Virus record (IMG/VR): IMGVR_UViG_3300046005_002099
Span: 1 to 48,004 of that record
Length of the DNA: 48,004 nt
Origin: a virus
Reading direction: 5' to 3' (one strand)
The translations under genes and the position numbers were made by a program. The notes below the pieces were generated by a model, which saw only the letters and a program-made list of their open reading frames with translations, was not told the DNA's origin and made no database searches. Shown here piece after piece: positions 15,820 to 23,435 of the stretch. How positions within the stretch are numbered: the first letter of the stretch is position 1; each line of letters starts with the position of its first letter.

Positions 15820-17075
15820 TGTCTAAAAATGAAAATATCTTTTGTAACCTCACTTCAAAACGCATCGCAGAATTGATAAGCGAGGCAGAAACAACTGTTT
15901 GCTACTCTGCGCCAAGCATCCAACTTGAACCCGCACAGGCTCTCGTAGAAGCATCAAAAAAACTCGGCGTTGAAATGCTAACTGTATCGATTGATTTTGA
16001 CGAACGAACATTGCGTTTGGGATATGGAAGTTTGGAGGCAATCAATTTACTTCGTGAAGCGGGGATGATTGTTAATCATGCCGAGGGAATACGCCAAGCC
16101 CTGCTAATTGTTGATGATGACGGTTATAGCTACACGCCAACTCCGTTGTATTTAGAAGCTGAAAATACAACGGCAATTAACGCATTGCGATTATCACCAG
16201 AACAAACAAAAGAAGCTCTCACTAGATTATCGCCAGCCGCTAAAGCCATTGCAGTCGCTCAAGCTACCACGATTGAAGAAAAAGAGCGTATATCAAATTT
16301 ACCCGTCGAAATCACTTCAATCGAAGTGGATGTTGAAAGATTCAAGCGTGTTGATGAAAGTTTAAAGCTAGCACCTCCTGTAAAGTTTGATATTGCCAGA
16401 CAGGTTCGAGTATTTGAATCTTATTTTCAGTATGTTGAACTTAGCCTAACTGGTGTTGCAATACAGCGGCATAAACTGGCAATACCAATAAGCATTCAAA
16501 AATTAGGTGCTGGCAAAGACTTAGAGGGAAGATTAAAGACTACTTTCGATTTAATTGAAAAAAATGACGCATTATCCTCAAAAATATTGGAGGGGGAGTT
16601 TAACGAAATTCGTGATAATTTTGCAAAGTCTCTGGGTAAAAATCATGGACGGGTTTTATCGAAAGCCGCAAAACCACTTTTTGAAAAACGTATTGAAGAA
16701 TTTCAAATAAAGCTGAAGAACCATCAGACAAAAGTAGAAGAAGAACTTCAAATGTTGCTTAATAATTCACGAAAGCAAGTAATTGATTATTACAAACCAA
16801 CGGTTATGAAAAACCCTCCCGATTCTCTGAGAGGACAATTACTTTCAGAAGCACTTTCGGAAGAAGATGTTGAATGTTGGCTAGATAGCGAGTTGGAGCG
16901 GGTTTTCCCAAAATCAGAATCTATTATCAAAGAAATGAAAATTGAAAAACGTTACAAAGACGTTACTTTTGAAACGCTAAATCAGTCCGATTTTTTAATT
17001 GCAATAAAAGAAAAATTTCCAAAAATGGAATGGGATAAAACTTATCGTGATTTTATAGCAGCAGGTGAAAAATAA
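15819..17075 (+). CDS. Unrecognised fourth defence-operon protein with degenerate PLD-like N-terminus
   Basis: 418 residues. The start overlaps the ATPase stop (TAATG) and has GGAAGG upstream, so it is translated as part of the operon. Residues about 1-115 follow the strand-helix pattern of a PLD half-domain (SEAETTVCYSAPSIQLEPAQ, then EAINLLREAGMIVNHAEGIR, ALLIVDDDG). The His-x-Lys of the active site is replaced by Gly-Ile-Arg-Gln, so catalysis is unlikely. Residues about 120-290 are helical with few features. Residues 290-345 are a charged coiled coil. I do not recognise the full-length family. It could be a target-recognition, adaptor or regulatory subunit for the helicase and methylase. 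Confidence 0.7.
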   Translation: MSKNENIFCNLTSKRIAELISEAETTVCYSAPSIQLEPAQALVEASKKLGVEMLTVSIDFDERTLRLGYGSLEAINLLREAGMIVNHAEGIRQALLIVDDDGYSYTPTPLYLEAENTTAINALRLSPEQTKEALTRLSPAAKAIAVAQATTIEEKERISNLPVEITSIEVDVERFKRVDESLKLAPPVKFDIARQVRVFESYFQYVELSLTGVAIQRHKLAIPISIQKLGAGKDLEGRLKTTFDLIEKNDALSSKILEGEFNEIRDNFAKSLGKNHGRVLSKAAKPLFEKRIEEFQIKLKNHQTKVEEELQMLLNNSRKQVIDYYKPTVMKNPPDSLRGQLLSEALSEEDVECWLDSELERVFPKSESIIKEMKIEKRYKDVTFETLNQSDFLIAIKEKFPKMEWDKTYRDFIAAGEK

Positions 17076-17106
17076 AATTTCAACAATCCTTTATAAATTC
17101 TATGAA

Positions 17107-17135
17107 GTGTGGGTCTTTAAATTTCAAACCCACAC
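17107..17135 (+). terminator. Hairpin after the defence operon, weak terminator candidate
   Basis: Stem GTGTGGGT/ACCCACAC with a 13-base A+T-rich loop lies 31 bases after the operon's last stop. No T-run follows, so it may work poorly or need Rho. It separates the cargo operon from the late activator gene. Confidence 0.4.
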
Positions 17136-17206
17136 GCTAATCAGTTAATGGAATGAAAGCGCGACGTATAATTTCTTAATCTCAACTCACTAAATCCTAA
17201 ATCGTC

Positions 17207-17212
17207 TATAAT
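17207..17212 (+). promoter_or_regulatory. Probable -10 element (TATAAT) for the Mor-like activator
   Basis: A consensus TATAAT lies 31 bases before the activator start. No good -35 is visible 16-18 bases upstream, so an activator or extended contacts may be needed. A second TATAAT is at 17167-17172. The gap 17136-17242 holds nothing else I can support. Confidence 0.45.
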
Positions 17213-17242
17213 CCTGCCCCCGCAACGTTTGGAGGCTGATTT

Positions 17243-17548
17243 ATGTCGAATTTCTTATCTGAAATGCGCGAGTTTTTGGCGCGTGAACTCAAAGCCTGTG
17301 CAATTGAATCGGAAGTCGCGGACAGTATAAGCACGAGGGTCACATGGGAATTCCGTAAAAATTACGGCGGAATACCGTTGTATCTGCCAAAATCAAAAGA
17401 ACTCACCTCTCGTAATGATGAAATCTGGTCAAAATTTAATGGGAGAAATCATGTTGCGCTTTGTCGAGAATACGACTTGAGCTACCAACAAATCTGCAAA
17501 ATCATCGGTCTTCAACGTAAAAAACGTCAAGGCGATTTGTTTCGATAA
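17243..17548 (+). CDS. Mor-family transcription activator (late/middle operon regulator)
   Basis: 101 residues, the normal length for the Mor/C family of phage Mu. The hallmark Gly-Gly turn before the beta-strand is at 42-43 (YGGIPLYLPKSKEL). The C-terminal helix-turn-helix spans about 60-90: IWSKFNGRNHVALCREYDLS, then YQQICKII. Family members bind dyad sites as dimers and recruit RNA polymerase to middle or late promoters. GGAGG precedes the start. The repeated element directly downstream (17557-17595) and at 30026-30064 is the obvious target candidate. Confidence 0.85.
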   Translation: MSNFLSEMREFLARELKACAIESEVADSISTRVTWEFRKNYGGIPLYLPKSKELTSRNDEIWSKFNGRNHVALCREYDLSYQQICKIIGLQRKKRQGDLFR

Positions 17549-17556
17549 ATCTCAAG

Positions 17557-17595
17557 TTTTCGCACGTTTTACTAAACCACGCGATTAGAAACCTC
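17557..17595 (+). promoter_or_regulatory. Repeated late-promoter-like element, copy 1
   Basis: 24 bases at 17568-17591 match those at 30037-30060 with one mismatch. The core is ACTAAACCAYGCGATTAG, containing a CTAA-N9-TTAG dyad. The flanks TTTTCGC (upstream) and AAAC (downstream) are also shared. Each copy stands in a gap at the head of a late gene block: copy 1 before holin and packaging, copy 2 before protease, capsid and tail. A binding site for the Mor-like activator is the likely meaning. Confidence 0.65.
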
Positions 17596-17616
17596 ATCTA
17601 CAAATCCTTAATGTAC

Positions 17617-17639
17617 CCGCTAACTTCACTATTTAGCGG
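17617..17639 (+). promoter_or_regulatory. Inverted repeat just before the holin start
   Basis: CCGCTAA and TTAGCGG form a perfect 7-bp stem with a 9-base loop, ending 8 bases before the holin ATG. In RNA it would place a hairpin over the holin translation-initiation region, which lacks a clear Shine-Dalgarno. It could delay holin synthesis. Confidence 0.45.
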
Positions 17640-17647
17640 TTACGCCA

Positions 17648-17992
17648 ATGCTCCCAAATCCTTTTAATTTCAACGCCGATAGCATCATGACGTTTGCGTG
17701 GGTGTGCTTCCTTTCCATGTGGGGCGGCATTGCCAGCTATATCCGCAAAATCAAACAAGGCATGACTAAACGTTTCAGCGTCACCGAACTTATCGGTGAA
17801 ATGGTCATCAGTAGTTTCGTTGGCGTGATTACCTTCTTTTTGTGCCAAACCTCCAACCTCGACCAAACCATCACCGCCGCATTAGTCGGGCTTTCGGGTC
17901 ACATGGGCAGCCGTGCGATTTATTTCATTGAGCTATTTTTACGCAAAAAACTCGGCATCAACAAATGCTCCACGACGGGAGTTGAAAAATGA
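17648..17992 (+). CDS. Phage holin (LydA / holin_3 type)
   Basis: 114 residues. Forms the inner-membrane lesion that releases endolysin. Hydrophobic segments are visible at about 12-28 (IMTFAWVCFLSMWGGIASYI), 50-66 (MVISSFVGVITFFLCQ) and 74-96 (ITAALVGLSGHMGSRAIYFI), separated by basic stretches. The C-terminus is Lys-rich, as holins usually are. Its stop overlaps the endolysin start (ATGA). It is the first gene after the repeated promoter-like element. Confidence 0.8.
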   Translation: MLPNPFNFNADSIMTFAWVCFLSMWGGIASYIRKIKQGMTKRFSVTELIGEMVISSFVGVITFFLCQTSNLDQTITAALVGLSGHMGSRAIYFIELFLRKKLGINKCSTTGVEK

Positions 17993-18345
17993 GCCAATTA
18001 TCCGCGCATTTTAATCGTGCTGAATTCACCTGCCATTGTGGCTGTGGCGCGTCTAACATCAACATGGCGTTGGTCGAATTACTCGAGCAGATACGAGTTG
18101 CTGTTGATGAACCGATTCATGTTTTAAGCGGTGTTCGCTGTGAACACCATAATCACCACGTTGGTGGCGCACGCCACAGCCAGCACGTTTTAGGTAATGC
18201 GGCAGATATTTTTGTTGATGGATTGACACCGAAATTGCTACATAAATTTATCGAACAAAAATTCGATGTTGGCGGCATGGGACTTTATCCAACATTTGTT
18301 CACGTTGATGTGAGAAAAGAAAAAGCACGCTGGACGGGCAAATGA
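17989..18345 (+). CDS. Endolysin, peptidase M15A type
   Basis: 118 residues. It should cleave peptide bonds in peptidoglycan. Zinc-ligand motifs of the M15A family are visible: SGVRCEHHNHHVGGARHSQH, then HVLGNAADIFV (H-x-x-G-x-A-x-D) and FVHVDVR near the C-terminus. The N-terminus has a Cys pair and no signal peptide, so it depends on the adjacent holin. Overlaps of 4 bases with both neighbours. No spanin pair is visible nearby. Confidence 0.9.
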   Translation: MSQLSAHFNRAEFTCHCGCGASNINMALVELLEQIRVAVDEPIHVLSGVRCEHHNHHVGGARHSQHVLGNAADIFVDGLTPKLLHKFIEQKFDVGGMGLYPTFVHVDVRKEKARWTGK

Positions 18346-19628
18346 ACAAATTTGACGCACAAATTATTCGGGTTGCTATCGAAAGTGTGATTCCTTACGC
18401 CAACAACACCAAAAAACACCCGCCAGCTCAGATTGATAAATTAGCATCAATGATTGCGGAATACGGTCACGACGTGCCGATTGTGGTGGATGCTGACAAC
18501 GTGGTCATTAAAGGTCACGGACGGTTGCTTGCCTGTAAAAAACTGGGTATGGAAACCATCCCCGTCATCGTTCGCACCGACCTCACACCTGCACAAGCCA
18601 AAGCCGCTCGCATCGCCGACAATAAAGTCAGCGAATCTGAATGGGACATGGATTTACTGCGTCTTGAATTGACGGAACTCGACGAATTAGGTTTCGACCT
18701 AGATTTGACAGGCTTTGATGATTTCGATTTGACGATTGATGACGAATCTACAATTGACGACGATGCCGACCTTGATGCCGTGCCAGAACCACCACTCGTA
18801 CCGATTACGAAACTGGGCGACGTTTGGTTGTGTGGCAATCATCGGGTGATGTGCGGCGACAGCACCAGCATTGATGCGGTGGACACGCTAATGGGTGGCG
18901 ATAAAGCTGACATGGTTTTTACTGACCCACCGTACAACGTAAAAATCGTGGGGCTTGGAAGCGGCACGTCAAAAGCGGGCATCGGCAAAATTCACGGTGA
19001 ATTCAAAATGGCTTCGGGAGAAATGACCAAAGACGAATTCACTGACTTTTTACGCGCTGCGTTCACTTGCTTGATTGCATCATCAAAAGACGGCTCAATT
19101 CACTACATCTGCATGGATTGGCGGCACATTCAAGAACTCACTGCCGCTGGCGAAATTTACACCGAACTCAAAAATCTCTGCGTTTGGAATAAAAACAACG
19201 GCGGCATGGGAACGTTTTACCGCAGCAAACACGAGCTGATTTTTGCCTATAAAAACGGCACAGAAACCCACACCAACAACTTTCAACTGGGGCAAACGGG
19301 ACGCTATCGCACCAATGTTTGGGATTATCCAATGGCAACTCAAACGGGTGAAAACGCAGAATCCAAAATGCACCCCACCGTAAAACCCACGCAACTGGTG
19401 GTCGATGCCATTCTGGATTGTTCAAACAATGGCGAAACAATTTTAGATTTATTCGGAGGCAGCGGCACGACCATGATTGCCTGCGAAAAAACTAACCGTA
19501 TCGCTCGATTGATGGAACTCGACGAGAAATACTGCGACGTGATTGTTCGCCGCTGGCAGGAATTAACGGGCAAAGAAGCCAATTTGGAAAGCAACGGGGC
19601 GTTATTCAACGTGCTAGGCGATGGCTAA
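18342..19628 (+). CDS. ParB-domain / DNA N6-adenine methyltransferase fusion
   Basis: 428 residues. Residues 1-100 form a ParB/sulfiredoxin-like domain (HPPAQIDKLASMIAEYGH, then VIKGHGRLLACKKLGMETIP). An acidic linker of Asp repeats follows (about 115-150). The methylase has motif IV DPPY near 196 and motif I LDLFGGSGTTMIACEKT near 370, a beta-class order. DPPY favours adenine N6. Such fusions are common beside small terminases, where they may protect or mark DNA before packaging. No restriction partner is adjacent. Confidence 0.88.
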   Translation: MNKFDAQIIRVAIESVIPYANNTKKHPPAQIDKLASMIAEYGHDVPIVVDADNVVIKGHGRLLACKKLGMETIPVIVRTDLTPAQAKAARIADNKVSESEWDMDLLRLELTELDELGFDLDLTGFDDFDLTIDDESTIDDDADLDAVPEPPLVPITKLGDVWLCGNHRVMCGDSTSIDAVDTLMGGDKADMVFTDPPYNVKIVGLGSGTSKAGIGKIHGEFKMASGEMTKDEFTDFLRAAFTCLIASSKDGSIHYICMDWRHIQELTAAGEIYTELKNLCVWNKNNGGMGTFYRSKHELIFAYKNGTETHTNNFQLGQTGRYRTNVWDYPMATQTGENAESKMHPTVKPTQLVVDAILDCSNNGETILDLFGGSGTTMIACEKTNRIARLMELDEKYCDVIVRRWQELTGKEANLESNGALFNVLGDG

Positions 19629-20103
19629 GGCAACACCGCAATTATGGGCGCAAGCAAAGGCACTTTTTGAAACGGGCAAAAGCCTCAGCGAAATAAGTTC
19701 CGCAACAGGAATCGACCGCGCCTTAATCAGTAGGAAGGCAAAAAAAGAAGGTTGGCAGAAAGGAATTTATCAACAGCTTATTCAAGACGGGGCGCGGGTT
19801 GCGAGTGAATTGTCAACACTGGAATCAACAGTTAAGCAGGTCGTTGTTGAAGGGATTGATGAGCTTACAAAAACGCGGGAATGGTTCAGTAAGGCGGGGC
19901 TAAAAGTTGCCAGCATGGCGGTGAAATCAATGGGCAATGACCCGAAGCCCATCGACTGCAAAATTGTCGCCGACACGCTGGTTTCAACAATGAAGGTGTC
20001 AGGCGTTGTGCCGTATTACCCCACCAGCGCGGTCATTAACAACACCAATGCCCAGCAAAACAACGAACCCATGAAAATTATCATCGAGCGCGACAATGGC
20101 TAA
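19621..20103 (+). CDS. Terminase small subunit
   Basis: 160 residues. The N-terminal helix-turn-helix (AKALFETGKSLSEISSATGI, then DRALISRKAKKEGW) is the DNA-recognition domain of this packaging subunit. A helical oligomerisation core follows. The C-terminal tail ends NEPMKIIIERDNG. It overlaps the methylase by 8 bases (ATGGCTAA) and the next gene by the same 8-base motif. The large subunit is 2 kb further on, at 22169, instead of directly next door. Confidence 0.75.
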   Translation: MAKATPQLWAQAKALFETGKSLSEISSATGIDRALISRKAKKEGWQKGIYQQLIQDGARVASELSTLESTVKQVVVEGIDELTKTREWFSKAGLKVASMAVKSMGNDPKPIDCKIVADTLVSTMKVSGVVPYYPTSAVINNTNAQQNNEPMKIIIERDNG

Positions 20104-20467
20104 AAAATACATTCCGAATATCCGTGCTGGTGATAATTATTTGCTTGAGATTAAGTACAACAACGGCATGAATATCACGGGCTACAAATTTTGGCTGACG
20201 TTAAAAGCGAAGTTCACGGACGGTGATGCGTTAGCCATTTTACAAGCGACCACAACGGCTGGTGATTATCCAACGGACGACCCACTGAATGGCATTTGTT
20301 ATTTGTCTGTTGCGTCAGCGGTTACAGCGACGCTGCCTATTGGCAATTATTACTTCGATTTGCAGGCAAAAAGCGCAACAAACGAAATTACAACGCTCTT
20401 GCCGCCGATTGACGATTATCGGTCAAAAATAACCGTCGTGCCGCAAGTCACCAACGCTTCGGTATGA
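20096..20467 (+). CDS. Beta-rich structural protein (BppU-N-like fold suspected)
   Basis: 123 residues. The pattern GDNYLLEIKYNNGMNITGYK followed by alternating strands and LPIGNYYFDLQAK resembles immunoglobulin-like N-terminal domains of baseplate or fibre anchors. No signal peptide or membrane segment. It overlaps both neighbours (8 and 4 bases). Probably a fibre-attachment or head-decoration component; identity uncertain. Confidence 0.5.
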   Translation: MAKKYIPNIRAGDNYLLEIKYNNGMNITGYKFWLTLKAKFTDGDALAILQATTTAGDYPTDDPLNGICYLSVASAVTATLPIGNYYFDLQAKSATNEITTLLPPIDDYRSKITVVPQVTNASV

Positions 20468-20877
20468 GTTGTGGCGAATATTCGGTTACGGTTTCGCCTG
20501 TAACGCAGTCGGTCACTACGACAGCAGCATCGGTAAATCAGTCAATCATTACGGATTCTGTGACCGTTTCGCCTGTGACGCATTCGGTCATTATTAACGG
20601 CGTGCGGGGTGTGAATAACATCACCTGCGTGACGACAGCAAAAATGCCGATTATTGATTACGTTTGCGTTTTACCAAGTAAACCAATGGGGGATTTTATT
20701 TTTAACACGGCAAATGTTTATGTGCCTTACGGAACAGCGGGCGAATTAACGATGGAAATACACGAAGACATCATGCTGGATATTGTGAATGCCGCGTATG
20801 TGCTGCGATTCACCGACACCAGTCACGATTACACGGGCAACTTTGCCGTTGTTTCTTATCTTGGAGTGTTTGCGTGA
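20464..20877 (+). CDS. Hypothetical structural protein, Ser/Thr/Val rich
   Basis: 137 residues. The first 50 contain three imperfect repeats of the type SVTVSPVTQSV, suggesting a beta-fibre stalk. The rest is mixed beta (VYVPYGTAGELTMEIHEDI, then AAYVLRFTDTSHDYTGNFAV). It overlaps neighbours by 4 bases at each end. No family recognised. Confidence 0.45.
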   Translation: MSCGEYSVTVSPVTQSVTTTAASVNQSIITDSVTVSPVTHSVIINGVRGVNNITCVTTAKMPIIDYVCVLPSKPMGDFIFNTANVYVPYGTAGELTMEIHEDIMLDIVNAAYVLRFTDTSHDYTGNFAVVSYLGVFA

Positions 20878-21089
20878 TTGAACGGGATTTTTACTTTGCC
20901 GCATGGGCAATCGGACGGGGCATTTCGCACGAAATCAAAAGCGGCGCGGTTGACCTTCACGTTGATGCAACGACGATGCGCCAGTTAAAAGTCGAGTACG
21001 CCAGCACAGTCAAACGGAGCTTTGACCACGTTAAGCGGATTGTTAAAACCATCAGCGAATCGAGAAAAAATGCCAAAGTTCAGCCCTAA
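20874..21089 (+). CDS. Hypothetical protein
   Basis: 71 residues, GTG start overlapping the previous stop. Charged and helical at the C-terminus (TMRQLKVEYASTVKRSFDHV). No family recognised. It overlaps the next frame by 20 bases. Confidence 0.4.
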   Translation: MIERDFYFAAWAIGRGISHEIKSGAVDLHVDATTMRQLKVEYASTVKRSFDHVKRIVKTISESRKNAKVQP

Positions 21090-21303
21090 AACAATCGAAG
21101 GGTTGCCCGAAGCGATACAGGACAATCTCAATGTTGACGCTGCCCAAGACGCGGTTGATATTGCCTTTAGTGTGCGCCTCGACTATTTGGAAACTCTCAG
21201 CGATGCAATAAATCGGCGGCTTGACGCTTTGGAGGCAGTTCATTTGGAGGGTTCGCTTTTAATTACTTATCGGCGGGTCGATGAACGAAAAACAACGTCC
21301 TGA
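21070..21303 (+). CDS. Hypothetical protein
   Basis: 77 residues from an ATG that follows a weak purine-rich site; a longer reading from 21022 exists. Begins MPKFSPKTIEGLPEAIQDNL and continues as an acidic helical segment (VRLDYLETLSDAINRRLDAL). Acidic-helical proteins of this kind can be chaperones for fibre or terminase genes, but nothing specific is visible. The gap to 21393 (about 90 bases) holds only an A+T-rich stretch and the next gene's ribosome-binding site. Confidence 0.4.
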   Translation: MPKFSPKTIEGLPEAIQDNLNVDAAQDAVDIAFSVRLDYLETLSDAINRRLDALEAVHLEGSLLITYRRVDERKTTS

Positions 21304-21392
21304 ATATAAAAACGAGTTTCTTTGGTTCTTGTAAAAACCACTTTTCAGTTGTCGGACTAAGTAACACCGTCATTCCTTATTGGATAACTATC

Positions 21393-22091
21393 ATGGCTCA
21401 AATTAAATACAGTCAAAAGTCGATTGTCGGCTTAGAAGCGGCATTATTAGCGTTAAACACAGCCGTCACCAACGCTGGCACAGGCGGCGCAACGGCTTTA
21501 ATCGATGCAATCAACACAGAAGTTACGGCTCGCAACGGTGCAATCAGCACAGCGATTGCAACCGAAGTCACAAATCGCAACACCGCGATTGATGCCGCGA
21601 TTGCGACAGTTATTGGTTCAGCACCAGCGGCGTTTGACACGCTAAAAGAAATCGCGGATTACATCACGGTCAATCCAAACGCGACGGTTGCCGATGCGAT
21701 TACAGCCGCTGTCGCAACAGTTCAAGCCAACGTAGATGCGTTGTCTGGCGTTGTTAGTGCCGAAAAAACCTATCTTGATAATTTGTTCGCGTCAACGATT
21801 CGTAAAACGACAACAGAAAATTTAGTGCTTGCGGAAATTAACCCAATCGATTCTTTGGCTGGGATTTTACCAACCTTCGCTATTGATACGGTTTTAAACC
21901 ACGGTGATGCGCGATTTACTAATGTTGTAACTGGCGTGACTTATGAATTACCTGTTGTTTTGGGTGAAGGCGTTTTTGTTGACTTTACTGGCTACGAAAC
22001 CGAAGTCGGTGCGGTGGTCGGTTTGACTGTCAAAATCCAATACACTTATGCACCTGACTTAGCCGCCTTGCGTTTAAGCAACGGTTTATAA
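21393..22091 (+). CDS. Fibre-like protein with tail-fibre repeat motif
   Basis: 232 residues. Residues 10-110 are an Ala-rich parallel coiled coil with heptads such as AISTAIATEVTNRNTAIDAA. They include the motif SAPAAFDTLKEIADYITVNP, which matches the common PGALDTLNELA fibre motif. The C-terminal 90 residues are beta-rich. It reads as a short trimeric fibre or head-fibre. It ends 30 bases before a terminator. The position upstream of the large terminase, instead of in the tail block, is unusual. Confidence 0.6.
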   Translation: MAQIKYSQKSIVGLEAALLALNTAVTNAGTGGATALIDAINTEVTARNGAISTAIATEVTNRNTAIDAAIATVIGSAPAAFDTLKEIADYITVNPNATVADAITAAVATVQANVDALSGVVSAEKTYLDNLFASTIRKTTTENLVLAEINPIDSLAGILPTFAIDTVLNHGDARFTNVVTGVTYELPVVLGEGVFVDFTGYETEVGAVVGLTVKIQYTYAPDLAALRLSNGL

Positions 22092-22120
22092 CCGAAACTG
22101 TCAGTTTGTTGTAAGGAACT

Positions 22121-22156
22121 AGCCGCCTTGTCATTGAATGGCGAGACGGCTTTTTT
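22121..22156 (+). terminator. Rho-independent terminator between fibre-like gene and large terminase
   Basis: Outer stem AGCCG/CGGCT with an imperfect inner stem is followed by six T (22151-22156). It ends the lysis/small-terminase transcript, or attenuates read-through into the packaging genes that start 13 bases later. Confidence 0.65.
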
Positions 22157-22168
22157 ATGGGGCTAAAA

Positions 22169-23434
22169 ATGACAAAAAAACTCAAATTGCCTGCGTTGCA
22201 CATCGCGCAACAGAAGGTCTGGGAAGGTCGCGCCCGTTATAACGTGGTTTGTTTAGGGCGACGTAGCGGAAAAACCGCGCTCGGCATCATGTTAGCGTTG
22301 GGTGCGAGTGGTTGCTGCGATTTAGCGATGGGCGCATTACAAGGCGTGCCAGTCGGTTGGTTTGCGCCGACTTACAAGGTTTTAGATTTGGCGTGGCGGG
22401 AATCAAAACAGCGGTTAAATCCGATTATCACGAACAAAAACGAACAATCCAAACGCCTCGAAATCATGGGCGGCGGCACGATTGATTTCTGGTCACTCGA
22501 AGATGAAGACGCGGGGCGTGGGCGTAAATATGCGCGAGTGATTATCGACGAAGCGGGCATTGCCAAACGCTTGCAGCCCACTTGGGAGAATGCTATTCGC
22601 CCGACGTTGACGGATTTAGGCGGCGACGCATGGTTTTTATCGACACCCAAAGGGCGTAATTATTTTTACGATTGCTACCAACGCGGCATCAACAATCAGC
22701 ACAACTGGGCATCGTGGCAAATGCCCACCGCCTGCAATCCGTTTATCAATCCCGCCGAAATAGAAGAAGCGCGGCTTAATTTACCTGAGCGGACTTTCCA
22801 GCAGGAGTATTTGGCTCAGTTCCTAGACGATGCAGGCGGCGTGTTTCGCAACATTCGAGCCTGTACTTATGAAATTAAAGGCGCGGACTGGTGGAGAGCT
22901 GAACAAAAACAAAACGATGGGCGAGCTTATGTTATCGGCGTGGATTTGGCACGGGTCGAAGATTTCACAGTGATTACTGTTGTCGATGCCCGTGACCGCA
23001 AAATCGTGGCAATCGACCGATTTAACCAAGTCGAATACGTCATGCAATTAGAACGGCTGGTTGCTATGTCGCAACGCTTCAAAGGCGCACCGATACTGAT
23101 TGAATCCAACAACACGGGCATTCCGTTTATCGAATTGGCGCACCGTCGTGGTTTGCCTGTCCGCCCTTTTCAAACCACCAACGCCAGCAAATCCGAAATT
23201 ATCGAAAAACTAGCCATCGCCTTTGAGCAAGGCACGATTTCAATTCCCGATTATGAACCGCTGATTAACGAGCTGATGTGTTTTGACCAAGAACGACTGG
23301 CTGGCGGTTCGATTCGTTATTCCGCACCGCACGGGCAACACGACGACACCGTTATGTCATTGGCAATTGCGTGGCACGGCGCAGCAGGTATGGCGCAATC
23401 CAGTCCAATTAGTTCGACCACACGGAGGTTTTAA
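22169..23434 (+). CDS. Terminase large subunit (Mu gp28-like)
   Basis: 421 residues from this ATG; an ATG at 22157 adds four residues but starts directly on the terminator T-run. It packages DNA through ATP-driven translocation and headful cutting. Visible: Walker A GRRSGKTALG, Walker B VIIDEAG, and a RNase-H-like nuclease with GVDLARVEDFTV (first Asp), ILIESNNTG, and HDDTVMSLAIAW (late acidic pair). Overall order matches gp28-type terminases. The portal follows after one base. Confidence 0.92.
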   Translation: MTKKLKLPALHIAQQKVWEGRARYNVVCLGRRSGKTALGIMLALGASGCCDLAMGALQGVPVGWFAPTYKVLDLAWRESKQRLNPIITNKNEQSKRLEIMGGGTIDFWSLEDEDAGRGRKYARVIIDEAGIAKRLQPTWENAIRPTLTDLGGDAWFLSTPKGRNYFYDCYQRGINNQHNWASWQMPTACNPFINPAEIEEARLNLPERTFQQEYLAQFLDDAGGVFRNIRACTYEIKGADWWRAEQKQNDGRAYVIGVDLARVEDFTVITVVDARDRKIVAIDRFNQVEYVMQLERLVAMSQRFKGAPILIESNNTGIPFIELAHRRGLPVRPFQTTNASKSEIIEKLAIAFEQGTISIPDYEPLINELMCFDQERLAGGSIRYSAPHGQHDDTVMSLAIAWHGAAGMAQSSPISSTTRRF

Positions 23435-23435
23435 A

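Noticed and set aside
7294-17075. Classical type I restriction system or DISARM
   Set aside because: No HsdS-like specificity gene and no DrmA/DrmB-like proteins are present; methylase, helicase and ATPase fit a different gene set.
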